In this document: positions 22,349 to 33,145 of the stretch, in pieces
Position numbering within the stretch: position 1 is the stretch's first letter
Layout: each line of letters opens with the position of its first letter
Assembly: GCA_002104985.1 (NCBI GenBank)
Contig: MCGO01000030.1
Coordinates: 124,001-188,000, forward strand
Reading direction: 5' to 3'
From: Rhizoclosmatium globosum
Lineage: Eukaryota > Chytridiomycota > Chytridiomycetes > Chytridiales > Chytriomycetaceae
Length of the DNA: 64,000 nt
Translations under genes and position numbers: made by a program
Notes under the pieces: generated by a model
The model's database searches: none
What the model was told of the DNA's origin: nothing
The model's input: only the letters and a program-made list of their open reading frames with translations

Positions 22349-22749
22349 ATGACCCAAACAACTCTGGAGCCATGGAGACGACCGCGTCCTTGTTTGAATT
22401 GCCGAATGGTTCGCAAGAAATGTGATATCGGATCAACAACATTAGGCTGCAGTCGCTGTGTTGCGGCATCCATTCCATGTGTCTTCAATTATATGGATCA
22501 AGACACGAGGAAATCGAGTCTGACACGTATGTGCATCAGAATCTGATCAACAACCGCTGGCGATACTCATCAGCCACAGTTTTGGCATCACAACCATTTA
22601 TTGACAGAACTATACAGTCAGATAATACAGTATGGACAAGTAAATCGTCTCACAAGATTGAGCCAGTGATTCATGTTCTGATAACAGCGTTTGAAGGTGT
22701 GTTGGAGCGTCTCGTGGACGGCAGCGTGTGCATTGAGTCACTTTGTTGA
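22349..22749 (+). CDS. Zn2Cys6 transcription factor 4, small
   Basis: Shortest member of the cluster, about 133 residues. MTQTTLEPWRRPRPC begins the arm; the cluster is CLNCRMVRKKC then CSRCVAASIPC, complete with six Cys. The first frame stops at 22546. The overlapping next frame (from about 22505) continues to 22749 and ends with VIHVLITAFEGVLERLVDG, clearly the same C-terminal helix as factors 2 and 3. I therefore infer one missing base near 22505 (GGAAA run). This is a zinc cluster plus one helix, close to the minimum for such a factor. Confidence 0.72.
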
Positions 22750-22859
22750 ATTGTAGCTATACCTTCCACTTGTAATAAGAATAATAAAGTAATGGAAGTG
22801 ATTCCTTATTTTGTTCTTCCATTACATGATATGAATCGGCCAACCAACTAACCAACTAA

Positions 22860-24146
22860 CAACTACTCCCCGCCGAGCTCCTCGTCCAAGTGCTAATCCA
22901 ACTGCCGCTCTCTGGCGCCTTCCTCGTCCAACTCGGCCGCACGTCCAAGCACCTGTTCCAGATTGTGCTCGCCACGCCGGCCTTCGCACGCATCCACTTC
23001 AAACACCAATTCGCTCTTTCAAACCACAACCACAACCACAAAAACGAGTTTGATTTCCTCGATTCGATCGGCCTCGTCTACGAACCCTTTTCCACTCTTC
23101 CGTTTTCCTACCAAGTTGCTCTCTACGGACAAGTTCTTCTTGCCGACGAATGGCCTGGTGTCCACTCAATCGACCTCGATAAAGACATGTCAAATAACAA
23201 AATGTGGTTCCGCCGCTTTCGCCTTGCTAGGCCGCTGGAGACTACGACTGCCCTCATTGCTTGCCCCTGGTTCGATATCACTGCGCAGAACCAGAGGCTG
23301 TTTAGGTGGTCCTGTCGGGCGGGATACGTGTCTTCTGTCCTCCTGCTCCTCAAAGACCCTAGGATAGACCCAGCAACGGACGAGAACTATGCTATTCGTT
23401 GTTCTGCTGAGAGCGGTGAACTGGAAGTCGTGCAAATCTTACTCAAAGACTCTCGCGTGAATCCATCAGGTAAAAAGAATTATGCCATACGCGCTGCGGC
23501 AACGTTTGGGCATCTTGAAATCACACGGCTTCTTCTTGCAGATCCACGTGTCGACCCTTCCGCTTCTGGTGACGCTGCAGTTATTCTGGCGGCACGAAAT
23601 GGATACGCTGATGTTGTGGAATTATTGCTGGCTGATGACCGTGTGGATCCAGGTGCGAATATGGACGAAGCAATAAGAGATGCCGCCATGAATGGACACG
23701 TCGAATGCATTCTCGCATTGCAAAAGAGTTCAAAGTGTAATCCCGCTGTACATTTTAATACCCCACTTCGGAATGCCTGTGTCAAGAAGCATCCCGATGC
23801 TGTTCTTGCATTGTTAAGTGACTCGAGAGTATCTCCCGCCCAGCAAGTGTATCGAATAGTCAGGATGGCTGTATTTGTGGACCGTCTTGACGTTGTGCAG
23901 GCTTTGATTGGTGATGCGCGCTGTGATTTGAGTGAATTTGACAATATTGCTGTAAATTACGCATATCGAAGGCGATCATGGGCTATTTGTAATGCTCTGC
24001 TGGGAGACGAACGGGTCCAACATAAGTTGGGTGCTCAAGAATATGAAAAGATGCGTAAGCGGTGTGAACGGAAACTTAATGGTGATGGAGAGGATGAGGA
24101 CAGTGACAGTGAGACTGATTCAGAAGAAGATGAAGAGGATATATGA
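22860..24146 (+). CDS. F-box/ankyrin-repeat protein 2
   Basis: Paralogue of the gene at 13701. F-box: LLPAELLVQVLIQLPL. The family linker follows (LPFSYQVALYGQVLLADEWP, then NKMWFRRF), then about eight ankyrin repeats (LLLKDPRIDPATDENYAIR, LLLADPRVDPSASGDAAV and similar). It ends with an acidic tail of Glu/Asp/Ser (about 24088-24140). The reading frame is uninterrupted from 22860 to 24146, but no ATG precedes the F-box in frame: a TAA lies at 22857. The start may be on an unseen upstream exon or hidden by a missing base near the repeated AACCAACT tract (22840-22862). Confidence 0.8.
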   Translation, partial: QLLPAELLVQVLIQLPLSGAFLVQLGRTSKHLFQIVLATPAFARIHFKHQFALSNHNHNHKNEFDFLDSIGLVYEPFSTLPFSYQVALYGQVLLADEWPGVHSIDLDKDMSNNKMWFRRFRLARPLETTTALIACPWFDITAQNQRLFRWSCRAGYVSSVLLLLKDPRIDPATDENYAIRCSAESGELEVVQILLKDSRVNPSGKKNYAIRAAATFGHLEITRLLLADPRVDPSASGDAAVILAARNGYADVVELLLADDRVDPGANMDEAIRDAAMNGHVECILALQKSSKCNPAVHFNTPLRNACVKKHPDAVLALLSDSRVSPAQQVYRIVRMAVFVDRLDVVQALIGDARCDLSEFDNIAVNYAYRRRSWAICNALLGDERVQHKLGAQEYEKMRKRCERKLNGDGEDEDSDSETDSEEDEEDI

Positions 24147-24250
24147 TAATAACTATAATAAAGTAAAGGGGACGCGAAGGAGATTTGTTCTATCGGAATC
24201 ACATCCGAAATCTTTCCGACTCCTCCCAGCACTACCAAAACCCTCCTCGC

Positions 24251-25276
24251 ATGGTATCACAAACTACCAAAGAACTAACGGCGGTACACTTGGCGGAATC
24301 GCGCAAGTACTCAGTGGGCAACCATTTGACACTGTCAAAGTGAGGTTACAGACCCAGCCTGACAAATACAATGGTGCGCTTGACTGCATCCGTCAAACTC
24401 TCAAGCACGAAGGACCATTTGCTTTCTACAAGGTACCTGTTCTAGTTCACTTTCAATCACAGTGCTACAGTTCCTCTCAATCACCCAACGATTGACCCAA
24501 TATATAACTGTGCACCACACCATATTCTAAATCATCTTTCAATCACAGGGCACATTAACACCCCTCATCGGAATCGGTGCCTGTGTCGCAGTCCAATTCG
24601 CAGCCATGGAATCCGCAAAACGAAAACTCTCCCACCTCTCAACAAACCCACAACTCGTGCTCTCAGGCGCCTTCTCAGGAATAGCAACCGCGTTCCTCTC
24701 CTGTCCAATCGAACACGTTCGTTCAAAGCTGCAAGTCCAAACCACAACGTCAGCATACAAGGGCCCGTCGATCTAGTGAGGAAGGTGTGGACGGGGTATG
24801 GAATTGCAGGAGTGTACAAAGGGTTTGGAATCACGTTGACGAGGGAAACGATTGGGTATGCCATTCAGTTCTGGGTGTATGGCGCTTTGATGGATTGGCA
24901 AATGAAGAAGCAGGGTACGCAGAGGAGAGGAGACGTATCGCCTGGATTGCAGTGTTTGTATGGAGGGTTGAGTGGATACGCGCTTTGGATTGCTATTTAT
25001 CCGATTGTAGGTTGTTTGTTTTGTGTTAGGTCTTTCTCATCCCTTGAATTGTTGTAGGATGTTATAAAATCGAGAATTCAGACGGACTCATTAGATGCTG
25101 TGGAGAGAAAGTACAAGAGTTCGATAGACTGCGCCAAGCAGATAGTTGCAAGAGATGGGGTTAAAGGTTTGTACAGAGGATTCGGGACCTGTATGGCTCG
25201 TGCGGGACCTGTGAATGGTATAATTTTCATGGTGTATGAAGCAGCCATGAAGACGATGGGAGGAAATGAACGCTAG
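24251..25276 (+). CDS. Mitochondrial carrier, Ymc1/Ymc2-like
   Basis: Inner-membrane mitochondrial carrier with three repeats. Signature motifs are PFDTVKVRLQTQ, PIEHVRSKLQVQ and PIDVIKSRIQTD, plus GTLTPLIGIGACVAVQF. The pattern is closest, in my judgement, to yeast Ymc1/Ymc2, which is linked to amino-acid/glycine transport; the substrate here is inferred only. Starts MVSQTTKELTA at 24251. Introns: 24433-24548 and about 25007-25056. Two one-base shortfalls, near 24284 (GCGG run) and 24768 (GGCCC run), each followed by perfect continuation (TLGGIAQVLSGQ; then DLVRKVW). Confidence 0.85.
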
Positions 25277-25341
25277 AGCTTGAATAAAGCAGATAAATAG
25301 AGTCAATCAATTCTTCAGCCTCCACTCAAAAGTTTCTCCAA

Positions 25342-26253
25342 ATGCATCCATCCCTCCGCTTCCACCGCTTATCTGAGTCGCAATCTGCATCTGGGGCCGT
25401 TGCAGTCTACGAACGCGACAGCGTCAACCCACTATACGTCCTAACGTTGAGTCCTGCCATTACTTTGTTCAACGCGTTCAATTTGGCAACCCGTGTCTAC
25501 GTCGGCTCTTCCCCGGGATGCGTCCTTGTTCCCCAATTAGGGAATGGCGGAAAGAATTTGCGTTCCGCGATTAAGCTTCCCGCTCTCGAGACGAACCGCA
25601 AGAACCAACACTTTGAATTCACCATTGACACAAACCCAGCCATTGAGCTCATAACACATGAATTCGACATCAAGAATCCAATGCGCCAGACACAAGTAAA
25701 GGCAGCCTGGCGGTTGAATGGTATTTCTTTGAGATGGCGAGAAGTGGGTGGTACCCTGAATGAGGGCCAGTTTGTATTGGAAGCGTTTCTGGCGAATGGC
25801 CCAGACGCTGCCTCCGTTGCTGCTTCTGATACTTCAAGATTATATACGAGTGCTCGGAACCAGGGACCTTCCAAAGCAGGTTGGGAGGAAGTCGCAACAG
25901 CAACAGCGTCAAGACCCAATTTCTATTTCAACGAGCCAGGCACTGAAGGATCTATCGAAACGCCAGAGTTTGCTAGCATTACGTACACAGGCTCCATTTG
26001 GAACGAAGTCCAGGAAGCAGATCAACAAGTTTTTGTGCTGACATTCTTCCAAATGTTACTTGGAGACTTACTCAACCGCGATGGACGTCTGGAAAAGGTT
26101 ATGCTCGGAAGAAACACGAATGCCCGACATGAGTACGTTAGCCCTTTGGCCCGCTTCAACATGGAAGCACCGTTGTGGCAGTTGATGCAGGGCAAGAAAC
26201 AAACTATGACGGTTAACAAGGATGCTCTTCCTTCCAAAAAGTCTTTATTTTGA
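25342..26253 (+). CDS. Uncharacterised protein, family X copy A
   Basis: Intact single-exon gene, 303 residues, function unknown. No signal peptide or membrane helix. Rich in beta-like alternation; motifs shared with the copy at 33146 include GSSPGCVLVPQ, AIKLPA, LITHEFD, FFQMLLGDLLN, DGRLEKVMLGRN and VSPLARF. I considered a tubby-like/scramblase-like barrel because of the alternating hydrophobic strands, but there is no diagnostic residue. It is convergent with the aldo/keto reductase, whose stop is 22 bp away. Confidence 0.75.
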   Translation: MHPSLRFHRLSESQSASGAVAVYERDSVNPLYVLTLSPAITLFNAFNLATRVYVGSSPGCVLVPQLGNGGKNLRSAIKLPALETNRKNQHFEFTIDTNPAIELITHEFDIKNPMRQTQVKAAWRLNGISLRWREVGGTLNEGQFVLEAFLANGPDAASVAASDTSRLYTSARNQGPSKAGWEEVATATASRPNFYFNEPGTEGSIETPEFASITYTGSIWNEVQEADQQVFVLTFFQMLLGDLLNRDGRLEKVMLGRNTNARHEYVSPLARFNMEAPLWQLMQGKKQTMTVNKDALPSKKSLF

Positions 26254-26274
26254 TTTGAGTGACAATAAATTGAT

Positions 26275-27346
26275 TCAAATATTGGATAGCTTCAAAAATG
26301 CCGGCGCATATCTTTCCCCCACAGCTGGAACAGAGTTGATTACTTTCCGAACAGCGGCGTCTTCTTCATCAGTCAAAGTCACAGATAAGGCACCCAAGTT
26401 TTCGTTCAATCTGGCGACGCTCTTGGTGCCTGGAATAGGAATCACATTTGGACCTTGACGCATAACCCAAGCAAGAGTCAGTTGAGTCAAAGAAACTCCC
26501 TTCTTAGTCGCCAATTCCTGAAGTGCGTCGACAATCTTGAGGTTTTGAGCGAAAGCTTCGCCTTGGAAACGTGGCATGTTTCTACGCGCATCGTCTGGCG
26601 CGAAATCATCCACGGATTTGTACTGACCCGTGAGGAATCCACGTCCGAGAGGAGAGACTGAATGAAAATCGTGTTTACATAATGACGGTGATGTGTAGAA
26701 CTTACAAGCAACAACCGCAATGCCAAGCTCATTGCAAGTACTCAGAATACCATTTTGTTCAATATCAAGAGTCCATGGAGAATATTCAAGTTGTACAGCA
26801 GCAATGGGATGGATCTTGTGCGCACGTCTGATAGTTTCAGCACTTGCCTCAGAGAGACCAATATATCTGATCTTGCCTTCTTTAACAAGTTCGGCCAATG
26901 CGCTGACGGTGTCTTCAATGGGAGTGTTTGGATCAACTCTGCTTGTTTATCAGACCCAATCTCGTTGTTAAACCATTTACTCACCGATGCTGATAGTAAA
27001 GATCAATGCAATCAACTCCAAGTCTCGTCAAAGATGCGTCACATGCTTTCTTGACGTATTCTTTCGAACCGTTGATGACGAGTGGACTGAGGGATACGAA
27101 TCCAAACTTGGTGCACAGGAACACCTTCTTGCCCGACTTCTTGAGCCATTCGCCAATAAGCTCCTCGTTGTGGCCGTTTCCGTAAACATCGGCCGTGTCA
27201 ATGAAGGTACATCCGCTTTCGGCCAAGCGATCAAGAACGGCAAAGCTCTCGGTGCGGTCTGCTGGTCCGTACGACTGAGAGAGTCCCATTGCGCCATAAC
27301 CAAGGCGGGATACGAGTGGTTCGCTGGAAAACGAAGTGACAGTCAT
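26275..27346 (-). CDS. Aldo/keto reductase, AKR13-like
   Basis: NADPH-dependent aldo/keto reductase, TIM barrel. The tetrad is visible: Asp and Tyr in [20 protein letters not shown], Lys in LCTKFGF, His in YYQHR. The cofactor region is [31 protein letters not shown] is typical of the YakC/AKR13 group. Introns 26984-26939 and 26705-26658 join to give [10 protein letters not shown] and VVAFSPLGRG. Starts at the ATG at 27346 ([18 protein letters not shown]). All three exons are intact. Divergent from the ABC transporter, sharing about 290 bp of promoter. Confidence 0.9.
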
Positions 27347-27632
27347 TTTTGGATGATTTGTTTCCAATCACGAATCAAATTAAGCAAGCTTGCAGAGTCG
27401 ATTACGAATCCATCATTCCAGGAAAACATTATTAATATATAGATACTATAAAGAATCATAGTAAACCGGGAATACAGAGAGCGAGAAACTGTCACTCCAG
27501 CATCGCTTCCTCTGTAGCCTAGTATATAAATCGAGAAACATCCGTCAATGAATGAATTAGTAAGCTTTTTGCTGAAGGAATCACCCGGCGACCATCCGGC
27601 GACACCTGGATAATCTTGCTGCAAAAAACAAC

Positions 27633-30600
27633 ATGAAGCCTTCCCCAGAGCAACAAGCGAATGCCGCGAGTAAACTAGTGCTTGAATGGATGACAAGTTT
27701 CATGGCTCTGGCATCTAAACGGCCGCTGCTAGAGGAGGTGAGCTGGACTCTTTCCGGATTTGTTATTAACACAACAGACAGGATCTTTATGCAATTGATC
27801 CGGAGTTCGCGGCTCATCGTCTTGGGGAACTAGTTGCAATCCGCTTGAAGGCCGTCCGGGACCGATGGAGTGCGCATCATTCCGGCGGAAGCTCAAGCAC
27901 GGAAGAGTTGGCAAGGGATATCAAAGCCGAACTTCTTTCGTCGTTCTTTCAACTCTTTAAGACAAATTGGATATTTGGAGCCATTTGGGCTTTGTTTGGT
28001 GTATCGTTTACCATTGCGTCACCAATGGTTCTGCAGCAAGTGCTTGTTCAAGTGGCAGATGGAAACAAGAACGTGCCTTCGGGCTCTGCGGATTGATGTT
28101 TTTCTGCCAATACTTTCTTGTCTATGCGTGAACAGCAGGACAAAGAATGAAGTGAAGATTGGTGTTGCGATGAGAACGATTATGTATTCCGTGGTGTTCC
28201 GGAAATCTCTGCGTCTCTCATCTGTAGCAAAACAAGAGTATCCGACAGGAGAACAATGAATTTGTTGTCGACCGACGCTGGGATGGTTGAATTGGTTTGT
28301 ATTTGATATTCCAGAATTCGTTTTAATTCTTTAATCAAGGCTGGCTATGGAATCCATTCGGCTTGGCTCATACCACTGCAAGTGATAATTATGTCCGGTT
28401 TAATCATAAACCTCCTTGGAATCGGTGGAGCAATAGGAATCGGCGTCTTGGTTGTTCTCACTGCTTCCCAAACATTTGCTATGAAGCTCATCTACAAATA
28501 TGATGCACAAGCCATGAAATTCTCAGACGCTCGTGTCCGAAAAACAACTGAAATGATATCGTGCATGAAAATTATCAAATTGTTTGCGTGGGAGGATTTC
28601 TTTATTGCCAGCATCCAGAAAGAGCGGGCAGAGGAACTGCGGAACCTTTTTATTGAAATCGTTGTTGCTGCTGGATACTATGGCTTTATTTACGTTATCC
28701 CGACCGCTGTGTGTATTATCTCATTCTCGATATATGCAGCTGCGGGGAATCCCTTGACCGCTGACATAATATTTCCAGCGCTATCGCTCATTGGTTTATT
28801 ACGAGGACCCATGATGGAGCTCCCGGAGAAAGTGCAGGCCTTGGTAGAAGCAAACGTAGCTTTGACTCGATTTGCTCACTTCTTGGCCTGTCCCGAATTC
28901 TTGGATGAACCGAAAAGAATCGAATCAGAGAATAATAATGCCATTATTTGCGAAAATGTGTCGTTCTTGTGGGAAGACTGGTCTAAGAACTATAAAGAAG
29001 ACGTCAGCACTCCTTTCTTGAAAAATATCACGTTTCAGATTCCCAAGGGTTCTCTCTGTGCGATTGTAGGGCCTGTTGGATCTGGTAAATCGTCTCTAGT
29101 ACAAGCATTTTTGGGCGAAATGAAGAGGGTGGAAGGTTCATATTCGTGTATGGTGGTGTTGGATACGCTTCTCAACAAGGATGGCTACAAAATTCAACTT
29201 TACAAGCAAATATATTGTTCGGTGCAGCAATGGATCGACAGAGATATGAAGCTGTAATTCACGCATGTTCACTCGACAAAGACATTCAAAACTTTCCAAA
29301 TGGCGAGTTGACTGAAGTTGGAGAGCGTGGAGTCCAACTGTCGGGCGGACAAGTTGCACGCGTCAATTTAGCAAGAACAATATACTCGAATGCGGATATA
29401 TTGCTTTTAGATGATCCTCTTGCGGCCGTTGATGCTCACGTCGGTCGTCACATTTTTGAAGTTGGAATCAGGCAGCAATGTGCCGGAAAAACTGTCATTC
29501 TTGTGACGCATCAGCTTAATCTGCTCTCTCAAGTCGATATGATTATTTTCATGGAGAGTGGACAAGTTCTCGAGATTGGATCATATCATGAATTGATGCA
29601 GCAGAACCTAGGCCTCTCGAAACTCGTGAATGAGTATGGTATTCAGACCTCTGATCAAGATTCAATCAAAAGGCAACAATAAAAACTAGGAACGTCAAAG
29701 CGATGCTAAACCTTGAAGACGCAACTGTAGTGCCAAAGACAGTGATGATGGAGGAGGAGCGACTCTTTGGCGCAGTTACCTTATATCACTACAAAACGTA
29801 TATTAATTTGGCTGGAGGCTACGGAATATGGTTCTGGATTATTCTAATCAATGTTGCAATTAATGTTGCGAGAGTACTGAACGATTATTGGCTAGTCTGG
29901 TGGTCAATTGATAATTTTGGGTTTTCAAACTCAACATACATCGGTGTTTATGCTGCGCTGGGTCTGATTCAAGCCGTTCTCACAAGTAAGTTGAAAAATT
30001 CCTGACAAAGGTATTAAGGCTCAATATAAGTGATAACTGCTTTCTTCCTTGCCTTTGCGGGTATAAGCGGTGCTCGTAGTTTCCACACAAACGCGTTGAC
30101 TAGTGTGAGCCGTGCCCCAATGTCATTTTTCGACACCAACCCACTTGGCCGTATAATCAATCGATTTTCTCGTGACGTCGCTGAGTGCGATAGATGGTTG
30201 GTCATCAACTTACGAGCATTAGCCAACTTGGGCACTGGAATTCTGTGTATGCTTGGTTTAATCACGTATGCCGTACCCACGGTCTTGATAGTGGTTGTGA
30301 TTGTGGCTCCGCTCTATTACTTTGTCCAAAGGTTTTACCGTAATGCAACTCGAGAGCTGAAGCGATTGGAAAACCTGGCTAGTCTCCCTTCTTTGCAAAT
30401 TGTGCCGAAACGTTTAATGGTCTTTCTGTCATTCGCGCATTCAACGTACAAGATCATTTTATTGCTGAGAATGAGAAGTTGACAGATGCTGCGAATCGTC
30501 CGACATCCTGGGTTACTTTGTTGCAATTTGGGTTTCGTTGAGGGTAATTTTAAGGCTTGGACGACTTAAATGGTACTTATTCGACTTTTTGCAGGTTGAA

Positions 30601-31762
30601 GCTTTCGTTGCAGTCATCTGCCTTACAGTGTCAACCATGGGAGTAGCTACTGAAATCTCGCCTTTGCTTCTCGGGTTATCCATTGGATATACTCTCAATC
30701 TGGTTTTCACCATCAATCAAATAATGCACGTTATGTACGTACTATTATATGTATGGTCCACTGCGAACTAAATTGGCCAAGATCCCTAGCTGAAGGCCGA
30801 ATGAACAGCGTGGAAAGACTGGATCACTACAGTAGAAATATAAAATCGGAAGGAACCGTAGATTTACCTCTGCCTCGTGAATCTTGGCCTGACACTGGAT
30901 CCATTTCCTTTTGTAATGCGGAAATGCGATATCGACCAGATCTACCCCCAGTGCTCAGTAATTTGACGCTCGAAATAAAAGGCGGCGAGAAGATAGGAAT
31001 TGTTGGAAGGTTTGTCATTCAAAAGCAACAACGGTAGAGGAATAACAGGGTTTTAGAACAGGTGCTGGAAAGTCTTCAATTATTTCCGCGCTTTATCGAC
31101 TTGTTGAACTAAGCGATGGAACCATCAGTATTGATGGAGTTGACCTTAAGACTCTTGGTTTGCGCCAATTGAGAACGAGCTTGTCAATCATTCCGCAAGC
31201 ACCGATTTTATTCCAAGGCTCCATTCGATCCAATGTTGACCCGCTCAATTTGCATGACGATGGTACTATTTGGAAAGTGTTAGAGCATGCAAGTCTGAGT
31301 GAGTTTGTTGCCTCCCTTAACGATAAACTCGACGCACCAGTGCATGAGAATGGTGAGAATCTTTCAGTTGGTCAACGACAGCTTTTATGCTTAGCGCGTG
31401 CGATGCTTTTGAGGCCCAAAATTCTATTGATTGATGAAGCAACTGCTAGTGTCGACATCAAGACTGATGCAGCCATCCAGAAGGCGCTACGGTCTTCGTT
31501 TTCAGGCTCGACGATTCTTTGTGTTGCTCACAGGCTTTTGACTATTATTGACTATGATCGTGTGCTCGTTTTGAAGGACGGCCAAGTTTCAGAGTTTGAC
31601 ACCCCCGACACATTATTAAAAAATCCAGATTCATTGTTTAGTGATTTGGTCAACGAAACTGGCCCAGAAATGGCGGCATATCTGAAGCGTCTCGCTGGAA
31701 GAAGGTTTGGTGAGTTGGAGATAGTGGAAGATACCATTCACAATCGAAGTACATTTACTTAA
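27633..31762 (+). CDS. ABC transporter, ABCC/MRP subfamily (short type)
   Basis: Full transporter lacking an N-terminal TMD0, so MRP-short/Yor1-like; it would export amphipathic drugs or conjugates across the plasma or vacuolar membrane. Order: linker (MKPSPEQQANAASKLVLEWM), first membrane domain, NBD1 with Walker A GPVGSGKSS, signature LSGGQ and Walker B LLLDDPLAAVD, second membrane domain (SFFDTNPLGRIINRFSRDV), NBD2 with GRTGAGKSS, signature LSVGQ and Walker B LLIDEATASVD. Several introns, e.g. after 27738, 28292-28342, about 29983-30029, 30543-30597 and 31011-31058. Seven or so one-base shortfalls (about 28075, 28130, 28257, 29147, 29680, 30385, 30535) split the first half into short frames. 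NBD2 is intact from 31059 on. Exon structure at 30730-30780 is unclear. Confidence 0.85.
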
Positions 31763-31789
31763 ATATTGTCTGTTGATAAATAAAAGTAT

Positions 31790-32704
31790 TCAAGAGTTTG
31801 ATTTTTTGTGAATGGAAAGAGATCGCGTGAAAGTGTGAAGTTGTGATTTGGAAACCTCTGAGGCTGTTTCAGAGCGGATACCACTAGTACCACGCACAGA
31901 TCCAGCTGGAAGCCGTTGAATCTTGATTTTAATATAGACAAGTGCGATTCCGACGCAGTTCATGCAAAAACCGCCAGCAACCATTATAAACCCCGCGCTG
32001 ACGATTTCCGGAGTAAATAAAGCAATCACAAAGAGAACAAACGCACAATATTCAAAAACAATTGCCCAAATACCATACTTGGCAATTATTGTGAATTTTG
32101 CATCAACCACATGCGTTTCGGCTTGAGTTTCCCGCAAGTACTTGATGAAAATGTAGATAAATAGTGTATCAGATGTAATAACGGTTAACCCTGCCAATAT
32201 TGTACAAATAAAATGAACAAATGAGACTGGTTTGGTGATGCTGGGATCGTCTATCAATATTTGGTTCGCTGTTGATGAAAACACTTCAGCAAACAAAAGC
32301 ACTGGTGCGATAGCCACAAATACGCGTATTCGATTGAACTGATTAGGCATAATTAACTCAATAATACCCTTTGAACGGATCCATGAATACATTAACGCGC
32401 CGTACTCTGCCCCCGAAAGGCCAATGTAGGACGTCACTGATCCAATTCGAAAAGAAGCCACATTACGAGGTATCCTCCTCAAAATTTCTGAGATGTTTTG
32501 AATAATGAAGCTGGCAAATATTCCAATCAGTGCCTTATTGATTGGTGAGAAGAAAGTGTCCTTCTCGACACGCTTCTCGTTCTGGTTACTGCTGCGAAGC
32601 ATCAAGACGACAAAGAAAATCATTTGCAATAGGCTGAAGGAAAGTAACGCGACATATCCATAGATTGAAACATCAAGGTCAATTCCATCGTGAGGGAGTG
32701 TCAT
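31790..32704 (-). CDS. Seven-helix membrane protein, copy A
   Basis: Intact 304-residue protein with seven hydrophobic segments (roughly residues 12-36, 54-74, 84-108, 124-144, 155-188, 203-233, 234-258) and a Ser/Thr-rich basic tail. Shape is that of a G-protein-coupled receptor, but there is no DRY, NPxxY or retinal-binding Lys that I can identify. Conserved with the copy at 34070: GAEYGALMYSWIRSKGIIEL, TQAETHV and FCMNCVGIALVYIK. Ligand and function unknown. The 3' end is 28 bp from the ABC transporter stop, convergent. Just upstream of its ATG lies the poly(A)/poly(T) tract. Confidence 0.75.
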   Translation of the reverse strand: MTLPHDGIDLDVSIYGYVALLSFSLLQMIFFVVLMLRSSNQNEKRVEKDTFFSPINKALIGIFASFIIQNISEILRRIPRNVASFRIGSVTSYIGLSGAEYGALMYSWIRSKGIIELIMPNQFNRIRVFVAIAPVLLFAEVFSSTANQILIDDPSITKPVSFVHFICTILAGLTVITSDTLFIYIFIKYLRETQAETHVVDAKFTIIAKYGIWAIVFEYCAFVLFVIALFTPEIVSAGFIMVAGGFCMNCVGIALVYIKIKIQRLPAGSVRGTSGIRSETASEVSKSQLHTFTRSLSIHKKSNS

Positions 32705-32755
32705 TGTATGAGATTTTCAATGCCACGCGGTTTCTTTGAAAGGAGTAACCCTGGA

Positions 32756-32759
<4 letters not shown>

Positions 32760-32837
<78 letters not shown>
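32760..32837 (+). repeat. Poly(A) run, 78 nt
   Basis: Uninterrupted run of 78 A directly after CTGGACTTT, 56 bp upstream of the start of the seven-helix gene copy A. Far longer than any other homopolymer in the window apart from the T run at 32919. Confidence 0.95.
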
Positions 32838-32840
<3 letters not shown>

Positions 32841-32917
32841 AGTATTTATGAAAGGATTAACCACTGGATTATGGTCAGTTTTTACATTAGCTTGGTCATT
32901 GCAAGTTCAGTCCCATG

Positions 32918-32918
<1 letters not shown>

Positions 32919-33006
<88 letters not shown>
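32919..33006 (+). repeat. Poly(T) run, 88 nt
   Basis: Uninterrupted run of 88 T, 81 bp after the poly(A) run, so the pair could form a large A/T hairpin. A TTTTTACATTAG-containing sequence precedes (32879) and follows (33002) the run, as if copied by slippage. Confidence 0.95.
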
Positions 33007-33009
<3 letters not shown>

Positions 33010-33030
33010 TTAGTTTTGGTCAGCCCCCAA

Positions 33031-33098
33031 TCAGCCCCCAGCGGTGCAATACAAAGTGATCCCACTCAATTTAAATGTTCAGCCCCCAGCGGTGCAAT
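33031..33098 (+). repeat. Short direct repeat pair
   Basis: A 20-nt sequence beginning TCAGCCCCCAGC occurs at 33031-33050 and again at 33079-33098, with a partial copy at 33020. It sits between the poly(T) run and the start of the family X gene copy B. No element is recognised. Confidence 0.8.
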
Positions 33099-33145
33099 TA
33101 TACAAAATGAACTAATTGAACACAAATTGTTCAAATCAAAAGACC

